This document shows, piece after piece, positions 30,764 through 37,791 of a stretch of 46,861 bases of DNA. The notes under the pieces are model-generated. The model ran no database searches. It was not told the origin of the DNA and worked only from the letters and a program-made list of their open reading frames with translations. The stretch spans positions 1 through 46,861 of the forward strand of contig CALWIH010000005.1 of the NCBI GenBank assembly GCA_944380675.1, given 5' to 3'. A program made the position numbers and the translations under genes. Origin of the DNA: an uncultured Clostridia bacterium. GTDB taxonomy: Bacteria; Bacillota; Clostridia; Oscillospirales; Acutalibacteraceae. Each line of letters begins with the position of its first letter. The stretch's first letter is position 1.

Positions 30764-32161
30764 ATGAGAAAAATCAACGAGGAATGCGGCGTGTTCGGCG
30801 TCTACCGCGAGGAGGAGGCTCCTCTTCTGACGTACTTCGGCCTGCACGCGCTGCAGCACCGCGGGCAGGAGGGCGCGGGAATCGCCTGCGCGGACGGCCG
30901 GGAAATCACCTGCCGCAAGGGCTGCGGCCTGCTCACGGAGGTCTTCCACACGGAAAACCTCGCCGAGCTGCGCGGCCACAGCTGTATCGGCCACGTCCGC
31001 TACGCGACGGCAGGCGGAAACGAGCTCGAGAACGTGCAGCCGCTCGTCGCGCGCTCCTACCTCGGCAGTGTGGCCGTCGTGCACAACGGGCAGATTGTGA
31101 ACGCCGCCGCGCTGCGGCGCGAGCTTGAGGAGAAGGGCAGCATCTTCCGCGGAACAAGCGACTCGGAGATCATCCTCCACCTCATTCAGGGCGGAACCGG
31201 CACGCTGCTCGAAAAGATCGAGGCCGCCTGCCGCCGTCTGGAGGGAGCCTTCAGCTTTCTGATTCTGACGGAAAAGAACCTCTACGCCATCCGCGACAAA
31301 AACGGCATCCGCCCGCTCTCCATCGGAAAAACTGCCGGCGGCAGCTGGTGCGTGAGCAGCGAGACGTGCGCGTTCAGCATCGTGAACGCGCGGTTCGTGC
31401 GCGACGTGGAGCCCGGGGAAATCGTCAAGTTCTCCGCCTCCGGCGCGGAATCATTCTTCTATGCGAAGGATTGCGCGCACCGCCTGTGCGCGATGGAATA
31501 CATCTATTTTTCGAGACCCGACAGCACGCTCGAGGGCCTCAGCGTCCACGCGGCGCGCAAGGAGACGGGCCGCCGGCTCGCGCGGCTCGAGGAAAGCGCG
31601 GACTTTGCCGACATCGTCGTCGGCGTGCCGGACTCCTCCCTCTCCGCGGCAATGGGCTACAGCGAGGAGCTCGGCCTCCCCTACGAGATGGGGCTCATCA
31701 AGAACAAGTATACGGGACGCACATTCATCCAGCCGACGCAGAAGCTGCGCGACACCGGCGTGCGCATGAAGCTCTCGGCGAACCAGCCGGTCGTCGAGGG
31801 GAAGCGCGTCGTGCTCGTCGACGACTCGATTGTGCGCGGGACGACGTCGCGTCGGATCGTGACGCTGCTGCGCGAGGCGGGGGCGTCGGAGGTACACGTC
31901 CGCATTGCCTCTCCCGAGATGAAATTCCCGTGCTTTTACGGCGTGGACACGTCGACGCGCGCGGAGCTCGCGAGCGCCAACCACTCCGCTGCGGAGCTGT
32001 GCGGCCTGCTCGGCGCGGACTCGCTGCGCTTCCTGCCGGAATCGGAGCTGTGCGCCGCCTGCGGCGGGGACGGCCTCTGCCGCGCGTGCTTTACGGGAGA
32101 GTATGTGACGCCGCTCTTTGGCGGCGCGGAGCGGCCGAGAGACTGGGAGCCGCAGCAGTGA
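30764..32161 (+). CDS. purF: Amidophosphoribosyltransferase
   Basis: 465 aa from the ATG at 30764, with an AAGGAAG ribosome site. The protein starts MRKINEECGVFGVY: the N-terminal seven residues are a propeptide removed to expose the catalytic Cys8 of the Ntn glutaminase. The phosphoribosyltransferase domain carries the PRPP motif RVVLVDDSIVRGTT. Cysteines in FPCFYG and GLCRACFTG match the 4Fe-4S ligands of Bacillus subtilis PurF. It uses glutamine to make phosphoribosylamine, the first step of purine synthesis, so it joins carAB as a glutamine consumer beside the nitrogen genes. Confidence 0.97.
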   Translation: MRKINEECGVFGVYREEEAPLLTYFGLHALQHRGQEGAGIACADGREITCRKGCGLLTEVFHTENLAELRGHSCIGHVRYATAGGNELENVQPLVARSYLGSVAVVHNGQIVNAAALRRELEEKGSIFRGTSDSEIILHLIQGGTGTLLEKIEAACRRLEGAFSFLILTEKNLYAIRDKNGIRPLSIGKTAGGSWCVSSETCAFSIVNARFVRDVEPGEIVKFSASGAESFFYAKDCAHRLCAMEYIYFSRPDSTLEGLSVHAARKETGRRLARLEESADFADIVVGVPDSSLSAAMGYSEELGLPYEMGLIKNKYTGRTFIQPTQKLRDTGVRMKLSANQPVVEGKRVVLVDDSIVRGTTSRRIVTLLREAGASEVHVRIASPEMKFPCFYGVDTSTRAELASANHSAAELCGLLGADSLRFLPESELCAACGGDGLCRACFTGEYVTPLFGGAERPRDWEPQQ

Positions 32162-32189
32162 GGCTCCCCCCCGCTCTGACCATGAAAAC

Positions 32190-32230
32190 ACAGGCTGCCG
32201 TCCCTCTCTCGGGGCGGCAGCCTGTATTTT
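32190..32230. terminator. Terminator of purF, bidirectional
   Basis: ACAGGCTGCCG (32190-32200) pairs perfectly with CGGCAGCCTGT (32215-32225). ATTTTTATTTG follows on the plus strand and GTTTTC on the minus strand, serving the convergent small gene too. Confidence 0.88.
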
Positions 32231-32472
32231 TATTTGTTTTCCTTTTTTGTGCGAAAAACAGCCGTTCTGTCAAAAACGGAGGGAGCGGTGTTGATGCCGC
32301 CGAAGCGCTTTTCTAGTCCCTCGTCGAAGACGCTTTTCGCGGCGTTGAGCGGCTCGTATCGCGGCAGCTCCAGCTCGATTTCCACCTCGTCGGGCTCCTC
32401 CGGCGTGAGGCGGCGGCGCCTCTCCTGCTGCTGCTTCTTGTCGCGAATCATGGTGTCAATGGACCGTTTCAA
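32230..32472 (-). CDS. Small hypothetical protein (TTG start)
   Basis: 80 aa, not recognised. The start is TTG at 32472 because a GGGGGG ribosome-site-like run lies about 7 bases upstream; an ATG eight codons in has none. A consensus promoter (32499-32527) lies 27 bases before, and a terminator follows, so this looks like a real monocistronic gene. The N-terminus is highly charged (RDKKQQQERRRRLTPEEPDE), then comes ELPRYEPLNAAKSVFDEGLEKRF. No transmembrane helix or signal peptide. A soluble small protein of unknown role. Confidence 0.65.
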   Translation of the reverse strand: MKRSIDTMIRDKKQQQERRRRLTPEEPDEVEIELELPRYEPLNAAKSVFDEGLEKRFGGINTAPSVFDRTAVFRTKKENK

Positions 32473-32498
32473 GGCGCATCCCCCCTTTTGTTATTTCC

Positions 32499-32527
32499 AT
32501 TATACCGAAGCGCGCGGAAAAATGCAA
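32499..32527 (-). promoter_or_regulatory. SigA promoter of the small hypothetical gene
   Basis: On the minus strand TTGCAT (32527-32522), 17-base spacer, perfect TATAAT (32504-32499). Confidence 0.8.
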
Positions 32528-32535
32528 CTTCCCTC

Positions 32536-32564
32536 TTGACAGATGGAGCGCGGGAGGGTATGCT
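32536..32564 (+). promoter_or_regulatory. SigA promoter of the antiporter gene
   Basis: Perfect TTGACA (32536-32541), 17-base spacer, TATGCT (32559-32564). It gives a 5' UTR of about 120 bases that holds the riboswitch-like structure. Confidence 0.88.
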
Positions 32565-32584
32565 AAAAAAAGAATAACGGGAAT

Positions 32585-32667
32585 GAAGTGCTCCCCCGGG
32601 AAACCGGAACCGCTTGAAAGAGCTGATGACTTCTGCGATGTTTACGCGGAAGCTGTCGGCTTTTTTT
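32585..32667 (+). ncRNA. Riboswitch candidate with overlapping terminator, antiporter leader
   Basis: A three-way junction can form: P1 GAAGT (32585-32589) with ACTTC (32629-32633); P2 CCGG-GAAA-CCGG (32596-32607); P3 GCTT-GAAA-GAGC (32612-32623). P1 and P3 share bases with a strong terminator: AGCTGATG and CTTCTGCG (32621-32637) pair with CGCGGAAG and TGTCGGCT (32645-32661), followed by seven T. The folds exclude each other, the logic of a transcriptional riboswitch. Known Na+ and Li+ riboswitch classes sit before such antiporters, but I cannot assign the class. Confidence 0.65.
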
Positions 32668-32693
32668 GATGCCGAAAACAAGGAGGAACTAAT

Positions 32694-33908
32694 ATGCTCA
32701 CTTCTCTCGCGCTCATTTTTCTTGTCGGTCTGGCCGCCGCGGCGCTGTGCCAGCTCCTGCACATCCCGCGGATCCTCGGGATGCTCGCAGTCGGCGTGGC
32801 GCTCGGACCGCACGCGCTCAATCTGCTCGACGCTTCCATCCTCTCGATCTCCGGCGACCTCAGGCAGATGGCGCTCGTCATCATCCTGCTCAAGGCGGGC
32901 CTGTCGCTCAATCCGGACGATTTGAAAAAGGTGGGGCGTCCCGCCGTGCTGATGGCGTTCGTCCCGGCGTCGTGCGAGATCCTCGCGTTTATCCTGTTCG
33001 CGCCCGCGCTGCTCGGCGTGTCGCGCGCTGAGGCGGCGGTCATGGGCGCGGTGATCGGGGCCGTCTCCCCCGCCGTCGTCGTGCCGCGCATGGTGCAGCT
33101 CATGGAGAGCGGCTGGGGGACGAAAAAGAGCGTGCCGCAGCTCATCCTCGCCGGGGCGTCGTGCGACGACGTGTATGTGATCGTCCTGTTCACCGCCTTC
33201 GTCTCGATGGCGCAGGGCGGCGAGGTCAGCGCTGCGAGCCTGCTGGAGATCCCCGTCTCCGTCGTGCTCGGCGTACTGCTCGGCGCTGCCGCCGGGTGGG
33301 CGATCGGATGGTTCTTCGAGACCGCCTTCGCGAAGCGGCGGTATGTGCGGAACAGCACGAAGACGGTCGTCGTGCTCGGGCTCGCGTTCTCCTGCCTCGC
33401 GATCGAGACGGCGCTCAAGGGCACGGTGCCCGTCTCCGGGCTGCTCGCCGTCGTGAGCATGGCGTGCGTCCTCAAGCGGAAAAGCGTCTCGTTCGTCTCC
33501 CGGCGGCTTTCGGAAAAGTTCGGGAAGCTCTGGATCGCGGCGGAGCTTCTGCTGTTCGTTCTCGTCGGCGCGGCGGTGGACATCCGCTACACCGTCTCCG
33601 CGGGCGCGGCGGCGATTTTCATGCTGGTGATTTCGCTGATGCTGCGCTCGCTCGGCGTCGCGGTGTGCACGCTGCGCACGCCGCTTTCCGCGAAGGAGAG
33701 GCTGTTCTGCTGCATTGCCTACCTGCCGAAGGCGACGGTGCAGGCGGCGATCGGCTCCGTACCGCTCTCGCTCGGCCTGCCGTGCGGGCAGATCGTGCTC
33801 TCCGTCGCGGTGCTGGCCATTCTCATCACCGCCCCGCTCGGCGCGTTCGGGATGGATCTGACGTATCAGAGGCTTTTGACGAAGGAAAGCGGGGAAAAAT
33901 CCGCCTGA
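32694..33908 (+). CDS. Cation:proton antiporter (CPA family)
   Basis: 404 aa, about 11-12 transmembrane helices throughout, no signal peptide. It starts MLTSLALIFLVGLAAAALCQLLHIPRILGMLAVGVALGPH, typical of CPA2/NhaP-type exchangers, with LILAGASCDDVYVIVLF carrying the paired aspartates of the transport helix. No regulatory TrkA-C domain is present. The AAGGAGGAA ribosome site is ideal. It exchanges Na+, K+ or Li+ for protons; the ion cannot be told from the sequence. Its leader holds a riboswitch-like structure. It converges on lrgAB with a shared terminator. Confidence 0.88.
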   Translation: MLTSLALIFLVGLAAAALCQLLHIPRILGMLAVGVALGPHALNLLDASILSISGDLRQMALVIILLKAGLSLNPDDLKKVGRPAVLMAFVPASCEILAFILFAPALLGVSRAEAAVMGAVIGAVSPAVVVPRMVQLMESGWGTKKSVPQLILAGASCDDVYVIVLFTAFVSMAQGGEVSAASLLEIPVSVVLGVLLGAAAGWAIGWFFETAFAKRRYVRNSTKTVVVLGLAFSCLAIETALKGTVPVSGLLAVVSMACVLKRKSVSFVSRRLSEKFGKLWIAAELLLFVLVGAAVDIRYTVSAGAAAIFMLVISLMLRSLGVAVCTLRTPLSAKERLFCCIAYLPKATVQAAIGSVPLSLGLPCGQIVLSVAVLAILITAPLGAFGMDLTYQRLLTKESGEKSA

Positions 33909-33911
33909 GAC

Positions 33912-33954
33912 AAAAAAAGACCCGCCGCTCAGCACAGAAGCGGCGGGCCTTTTT
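33912..33954. terminator. Bidirectional terminator, antiporter gene and lrgB
   Basis: CCCGCCGCT (33921-33929) pairs with AGCGGCGGG (33939-33947). Seven A precede (33912-33918) and five T follow (33950-33954). Confidence 0.9.
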
Positions 33955-33955
33955 G

Positions 33956-34648
33956 TCACGTCAGAAAAAGGGAGAGCAGCACCGTCAGAATGCCGGAGAT
34001 TGAGAGGGAGATGCCGCTCATGGCGCCCTGCACCTCGCCGAGCTCAATGGCCTTCGAGGTGCCGACCGCGTGGCTCGCCGCGCCGAGTCCGACGCCGGCG
34101 GCGATCGGGTTCTTCACATGGAAGACGCGAATCAGGAGCGGCGCGGCGACCGCCCCGAGGATGCCGGTGACAACGACCATCGCGACCGTGATCGGCACGA
34201 CGCCGCCCGCCTGCTCGGAAAGCTCCATCGCGATCGGCGTCGTCACGGACTTCGGCAGGAGCGAAGCAGTGAGCGAATCGTCGAGGCCGAACAGGCGGCA
34301 GAGCAGATAGACGCTGCCCATCGAGGTCACGCAGCCGGCGAGGCAGCCGAGAAAAATCGGCAGAAAGTTCTTTTTGAGCAGCTCGAGCTGGCGGTAGATC
34401 GAGAGCGCGAGCGCGGCTGTCGCCGGGCCGAGAAACATGGAGACGACGTCTCCGCCCTTGTCAAAATTTTCAAGAGGAATACGGAAGACCTCGAGCACGG
34501 CGATCGTCAGGCCGATCGCGATGAGGAGCGGGTTGACAATCGGAGAGCGCAGCTTTTTGTTGAGCGCGACGCCCGCCGCGAAGGTAACGATGCACAGCGC
34601 GACGCCAAACATCGGCGAGCTCGTGATCTGATCGAAAATCTCACTCAC
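33956..34648 (-). CDS. lrgB: LrgB-family membrane protein
   Basis: 230 aa with a GTG start that overlaps lrgA by 8 bases; GGAAGGGAGG precedes it. Six to seven hydrophobic segments; family motifs FLGPATAALALSIYRQ and the C-terminal GLGAASHAVGTSKAIELGE are clear. In staphylococci LrgAB affects murein hydrolase activity, while related proteins in plants and bacilli export glycolate or pyruvate. Forms a pair with LrgA. Confidence 0.95.
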   Translation of the reverse strand: MSEIFDQITSSPMFGVALCIVTFAAGVALNKKLRSPIVNPLLIAIGLTIAVLEVFRIPLENFDKGGDVVSMFLGPATAALALSIYRQLELLKKNFLPIFLGCLAGCVTSMGSVYLLCRLFGLDDSLTASLLPKSVTTPIAMELSEQAGGVVPITVAMVVVTGILGAVAAPLLIRVFHVKNPIAAGVGLGAASHAVGTSKAIELGEVQGAMSGISLSISGILTVLLSLFLT

Positions 34649-35012
34649 TGCGGCCGCCTCCCTTCCTGTTCTGCAGCCACAGCACGAGGCGCACCGTGCC
34701 GGACGAGGCCGCGAAGGTAAGCACCGTCGTCACGACGCAGATGACGGCGAGCGGGCCGAGGTTTTCGAGCAGCAGAGGAAGCTGCTCGAGAATCCCGACG
34801 CCTGCGGGGATGAAGAAGAAGGCCATATTGCCGAGGAGAAAATCCGACTTCTGATCGATGTGCTCCGGCCGGATGACGCGCAGCATCAGGCAGAGGAACA
34901 GCAGCAGCATCGCGAGGATGCTGCCCGGAATCGGGAGCGGCAGCAGCGCGGAGAGGAAATCCCCCGCCAGACAGATGAGGAAGAACACGCCGATTTGTAC
35001 GATGATTTGCAC
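34641..35012 (-). CDS. lrgA: LrgA/CidA-family holin-like membrane protein
   Basis: 123 aa with a GTG start and an AAGGTGGG ribosome site. Four hydrophobic helices; the family motif LLPLPIPGSILAMLLLF is near residue 24. In Bacillus a homologous pair carries pyruvate. No LytSR two-component genes are nearby, so its regulation here is unknown; it has its own SigA promoter, divergent from marR. Confidence 0.94.
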   Translation of the reverse strand: MQIIVQIGVFFLICLAGDFLSALLPLPIPGSILAMLLLFLCLMLRVIRPEHIDQKSDFLLGNMAFFFIPAGVGILEQLPLLLENLGPLAVICVVTTVLTFAASSGTVRLVLWLQNRKGGGRSE

Positions 35013-35047
35013 GGGTAACCCACCTTCTCGAGGCTTTTTTCTCCCTG

Positions 35048-35076
35048 ATCATAGCAACTTCCCCCTGCCAAGTCAA
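35048..35076 (-). promoter_or_regulatory. SigA promoter of lrgAB
   Basis: On the minus strand TTGACT (35076-35071), 17-base spacer, TATGAT (35053-35048). Confidence 0.82.
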
Positions 35077-35147
35077 TCTGAAAAGGGACGAATTTTTCCC
35101 CCGTTTTCCGATTGTTTTGTGACGCCCCGGGCGGCGTCTTTTCCGCC

Positions 35148-35193
35148 TTGACAAAGGAGGGCTTCGCGGCTATAATAAGTAATTAGTTACTTG
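35148..35193 (+). promoter_or_regulatory. marR promoter with overlapping MarR operator
   Basis: Perfect TTGACA (35148-35153), 17-base spacer, perfect TATAAT (35171-35176). The palindrome AAGTAATTAGTTACTT (35177-35192) directly abuts the -10 box, where a bound repressor would block the promoter. A related site precedes the MATE gene. Confidence 0.85.
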
Positions 35194-35213
35194 TTTAACA
35201 GGAGGGACTTGTG

Positions 35214-35654
35214 ATGGCCGGAAAAATGCCGTTTGGACTCAAGATCGCGATTCTGAATCGGGAATTCCGCAAAAGGCTCGACGAGAAAGCCTCCGCGATG
35301 GGGCTGACCGCGGTGCAGCTGCGCGTTTTGGGCTCCGTCAGCCGTCTGGAAGCGGCGGGGAACGCGGAAATTCACCAGAACGATCTCGAGCGGCTCGAGC
35401 GCGTCACGCATCCGGCGATGACGAAGCTGCTGCAGCGGCTCGAGAGCAAGGGCTTCATCCGCTGCGAACCGAGCGCCGCCGACAGGAGGTACAAGCGCGT
35501 CGTCTGCACGGAGCAGTCCTCGGGCATCCACCGGCTGATTCTGGAGCAGGACGACGAGGTCTTGTCCGAGCTCTGCGCCGGCCTCACCCCGGAGGAGAAG
35601 GAGACGTTTCTGCGCCTGACGGATCAGGTGCTGCGAAACGCCGGCTCCGACTGA
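35214..35654 (+). CDS. MarR-family transcriptional regulator
   Basis: 146 aa from the ATG at 35214; a GTG directly before it is an alternative start. Winged-helix DNA-binding domain: NDLERLERVTHPAMTKLLQRLESKGFI (recognition helix region) and the wing SAADRRYKRVV. Flanking helices give dimerisation. It probably represses itself and the downstream MATE transporter gene, 110 bases away, by binding palindromes with the core GTAAYTAGTT. The ligand is unknown. Confidence 0.93.
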   Translation: MAGKMPFGLKIAILNREFRKRLDEKASAMGLTAVQLRVLGSVSRLEAAGNAEIHQNDLERLERVTHPAMTKLLQRLESKGFIRCEPSAADRRYKRVVCTEQSSGIHRLILEQDDEVLSELCAGLTPEEKETFLRLTDQVLRNAGSD

Positions 35655-35723
35655 GGCGGCGCTTTCCCGCGTTCCGGGCAGCGCTCTGAGAACCGTCTCG
35701 AGCGTCTGCCCTTCCTTCTCCCG

Positions 35724-35744
35724 TAATAGGTAACTAGTTTCATA
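35724..35744 (+). promoter_or_regulatory. Second MarR operator-like site, before the MATE gene
   Basis: The 21-base site 35724-35744 (core GTAACTAGTTTC) matches the marR operator 35173-35193 at 16 of 21 positions. It lies 20 bases before the MATE start codon. Confidence 0.65.
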
Positions 35745-35764
35745 TTGTAAAGGAGAGAGCACCC

Positions 35765-37177
35765 ATGGAAAAAACGGAGGCGGAGCATCAGAGCTCCTTT
35801 GCCACGGAGCCGGTTGGCAGGCTCATCGCAAAATTCGCCATCCCCTGCGTCATTTCACTTCTCGTCAACTCGCTTTATAACATTGTCGACCAGATTTTCA
35901 TCGGCTGGGGCGTCGGCTACATCGGCAACGGCGCGACAAACGTCGTCTTCCCGATCACGATCGTCGCGCTGGCGCTCTCGCTGATGATCGGCGACGGCGG
36001 CGCGGCGTATCTGAGCCTGAAGCTCGGCGAGGGCGATACGGAAAACGCGAGGAAGGGCGTCGGAAACGCCGTCTCGATGGTCGTCGTCGTGAGCATCGTT
36101 CTGGCCGCCGTGTTTCTCGGCTTCCTCGCGCCGATCCTGAACCTGTTCGGCGCGACGGACGCCCTGCTGCCCTACGCGATCGACTACGGCAGCATCATCG
36201 GCATCGGCCTGCCGTTCATGATGATCTCCGGCGCGCTCAACTCGATCATCCGCGCGGACGGCAGCCCGAAATACGCGATGTTCTCGATGATTCTCGGCGC
36301 GGTGATGAACACAATCCTCGACCCGGTCTTCATCTTCTGCTTCGGGATGGGCGTACAGGGCGCGGCCATCGCGACGGTGCTCGGGCAGGTCGGCTCGTTC
36401 GTCGTGTCCGTCGTCTATATTGGGCGGTTCAAGACGCTGCATCTGCAGCTTTCGGCCCTCCGCCCGAAGGCGAGGACGTGCGGCAGCATCCTGACCTTCG
36501 GCATCAGCAGCTTTATCACGCAGTTCGCGATCACCATCGTCATGGCGCTGACGAACAACCTGCTCGCCTCCTACGGCGCGGCCTCCGTCTACGGCTCTGA
36601 GATCCCGCTGACGGCCACGGGCATCGTGATGAAGGTCAACCAGATCCTGATCTCCATTCTCGTCGGCATCGCGGTCGGAACACAGCCGATCATCGGATTC
36701 AATTACGGTGCAAAAAACTATACGCGCGTGAAAAAGGCGCCGGACATCGCCCTCGTTATCTCGGAAATCATTTCCATAGCTGCGTTTTTGATTTTCCAGT
36801 TCGCGCCGATGAGCGTCGTGTCCGTCTTCCGCTCCGAGGAGGGACTCTACAACGAGTTCGCCGTCCTGGCGTTCCGTATCTTCCTGCTGCTCTGCCCGCT
36901 GACCGGTTTCCAGACCGTGGTGGCCGTCTACCTGCAGGCGGTGGGCAAGCCGCTCAAGTCGGCGATTCTCTCGCTCGCGCGGCAGATCATCTTCTTCGTC
37001 CCCGCCGCGCTGATTCTCCCGATTTTTCTCGGCGTCACCGGCGTTCTCTGGACGGGCCCCGTCGCGGACGGGCTGGCGTTCGTCCTGTCGGTCATTTTGC
37101 TCGTCTATGAGAGAAAGCAGCTCAAAAAAGCGGAAGCCCGCGCAGTTCCTGACCGGAAAGGAGAGCAGACAGCATGA
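35765..37177 (+). CDS. MATE-family efflux transporter
   Basis: 470 aa with 12 predicted transmembrane helices in two homologous halves. The N-terminus (FATEPVGRLIAKFAIPCVISLLVNSLYNIVDQIFIG) and QPIIGFNYGAKNYTRVKKA in the second half are typical of the DinF/NorM-type MATE family. It exports drugs or metabolites with Na+ or H+. Ribosome site AAAGGAGAG. It lies behind a MarR regulator, a common drug-responsive pairing. Its TGA overlaps the ATG of the next gene (ATGA). Confidence 0.93.
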   Translation: MEKTEAEHQSSFATEPVGRLIAKFAIPCVISLLVNSLYNIVDQIFIGWGVGYIGNGATNVVFPITIVALALSLMIGDGGAAYLSLKLGEGDTENARKGVGNAVSMVVVVSIVLAAVFLGFLAPILNLFGATDALLPYAIDYGSIIGIGLPFMMISGALNSIIRADGSPKYAMFSMILGAVMNTILDPVFIFCFGMGVQGAAIATVLGQVGSFVVSVVYIGRFKTLHLQLSALRPKARTCGSILTFGISSFITQFAITIVMALTNNLLASYGAASVYGSEIPLTATGIVMKVNQILISILVGIAVGTQPIIGFNYGAKNYTRVKKAPDIALVISEIISIAAFLIFQFAPMSVVSVFRSEEGLYNEFAVLAFRIFLLLCPLTGFQTVVAVYLQAVGKPLKSAILSLARQIIFFVPAALILPIFLGVTGVLWTGPVADGLAFVLSVILLVYERKQLKKAEARAVPDRKGEQTA

Positions 37178-37752
37178 AAAACAGAGTCATCACCATCAGC
37201 CGTGAATTCGGCAGCGGAGGCCGCACCATCGGCAAAAATGTGGCCGAGGCGCTCGGCATTGTGTGCTACGACAACGAGCTGATCCAGAAAATCGCGGCGG
37301 AGAGCGGGTTCAACGCCGACTATATTGAGGACGCCGGCGAGTACGCGCCGGGCGGCGTGATTTCGTCGGCCTTCTCCCGGCGCGGGTTCGGCCAGAACAA
37401 CGCCGACTATCTGTGGAAAATCCAGTATTCCATCATTGAGCAGCTCGCCGCGAAGGAATCGTGCGTCATCGTGGGCCGGTGCGCCGACTACATCCTCCGC
37501 GGCAAGGCGGACTGCCTGCGCGTCTTCATCCACGCGGACATCCGGTTCCGCGCGGATCGCATCGTGAAGGTCTACGGCGAGCGGGACGAGTCGCCTGAGC
37601 AGCGCGTGCGCGACAAAGACAGACGCCGCGCCGCGTACCACCGCTTCTACACGGACATGAAATGGGGTCACGCGCAGAACTACGACCTCACGCTCAACAG
37701 CGGGACGCTCGGCATCGACCGGTGCGTACAGATCATCCAGAGTCTTTACTGA
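37174..37752 (+). CDS. Cytidylate kinase-like P-loop protein
   Basis: 192 aa. It starts MKNRVITISREFGSGGRTIGKNVAEALG, the P-loop variant (REFGSGGRTIG) of the cytidylate-kinase-like family frequent in Clostridia. The rest includes IVGRCADYILRG and an Arg-rich lid (RVRDKDRRRAAYHRF). Family members are predicted nucleotide kinases; the true substrate is not established. Translationally coupled to the MATE gene by ATGA overlap, so the two products may serve the same response. Followed by a terminator. Confidence 0.88.
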   Translation: MKNRVITISREFGSGGRTIGKNVAEALGIVCYDNELIQKIAAESGFNADYIEDAGEYAPGGVISSAFSRRGFGQNNADYLWKIQYSIIEQLAAKESCVIVGRCADYILRGKADCLRVFIHADIRFRADRIVKVYGERDESPEQRVRDKDRRRAAYHRFYTDMKWGHAQNYDLTLNSGTLGIDRCVQIIQSLY

Positions 37753-37755
37753 GTC

Positions 37756-37788
37756 AAAAGGGCTTCCGGGCAGCCGGAAGCCCTTTTT
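37756..37788. terminator. Bidirectional terminator, kinase-like gene and ypeB
   Basis: AAAAGGGCTTCCGG (37756-37769) pairs with CCGGAAGCCC and the following T (37774-37788) around a 4-base loop. A and T runs lie on both sides. Confidence 0.92.
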
Positions 37789-37791
37789 CTG

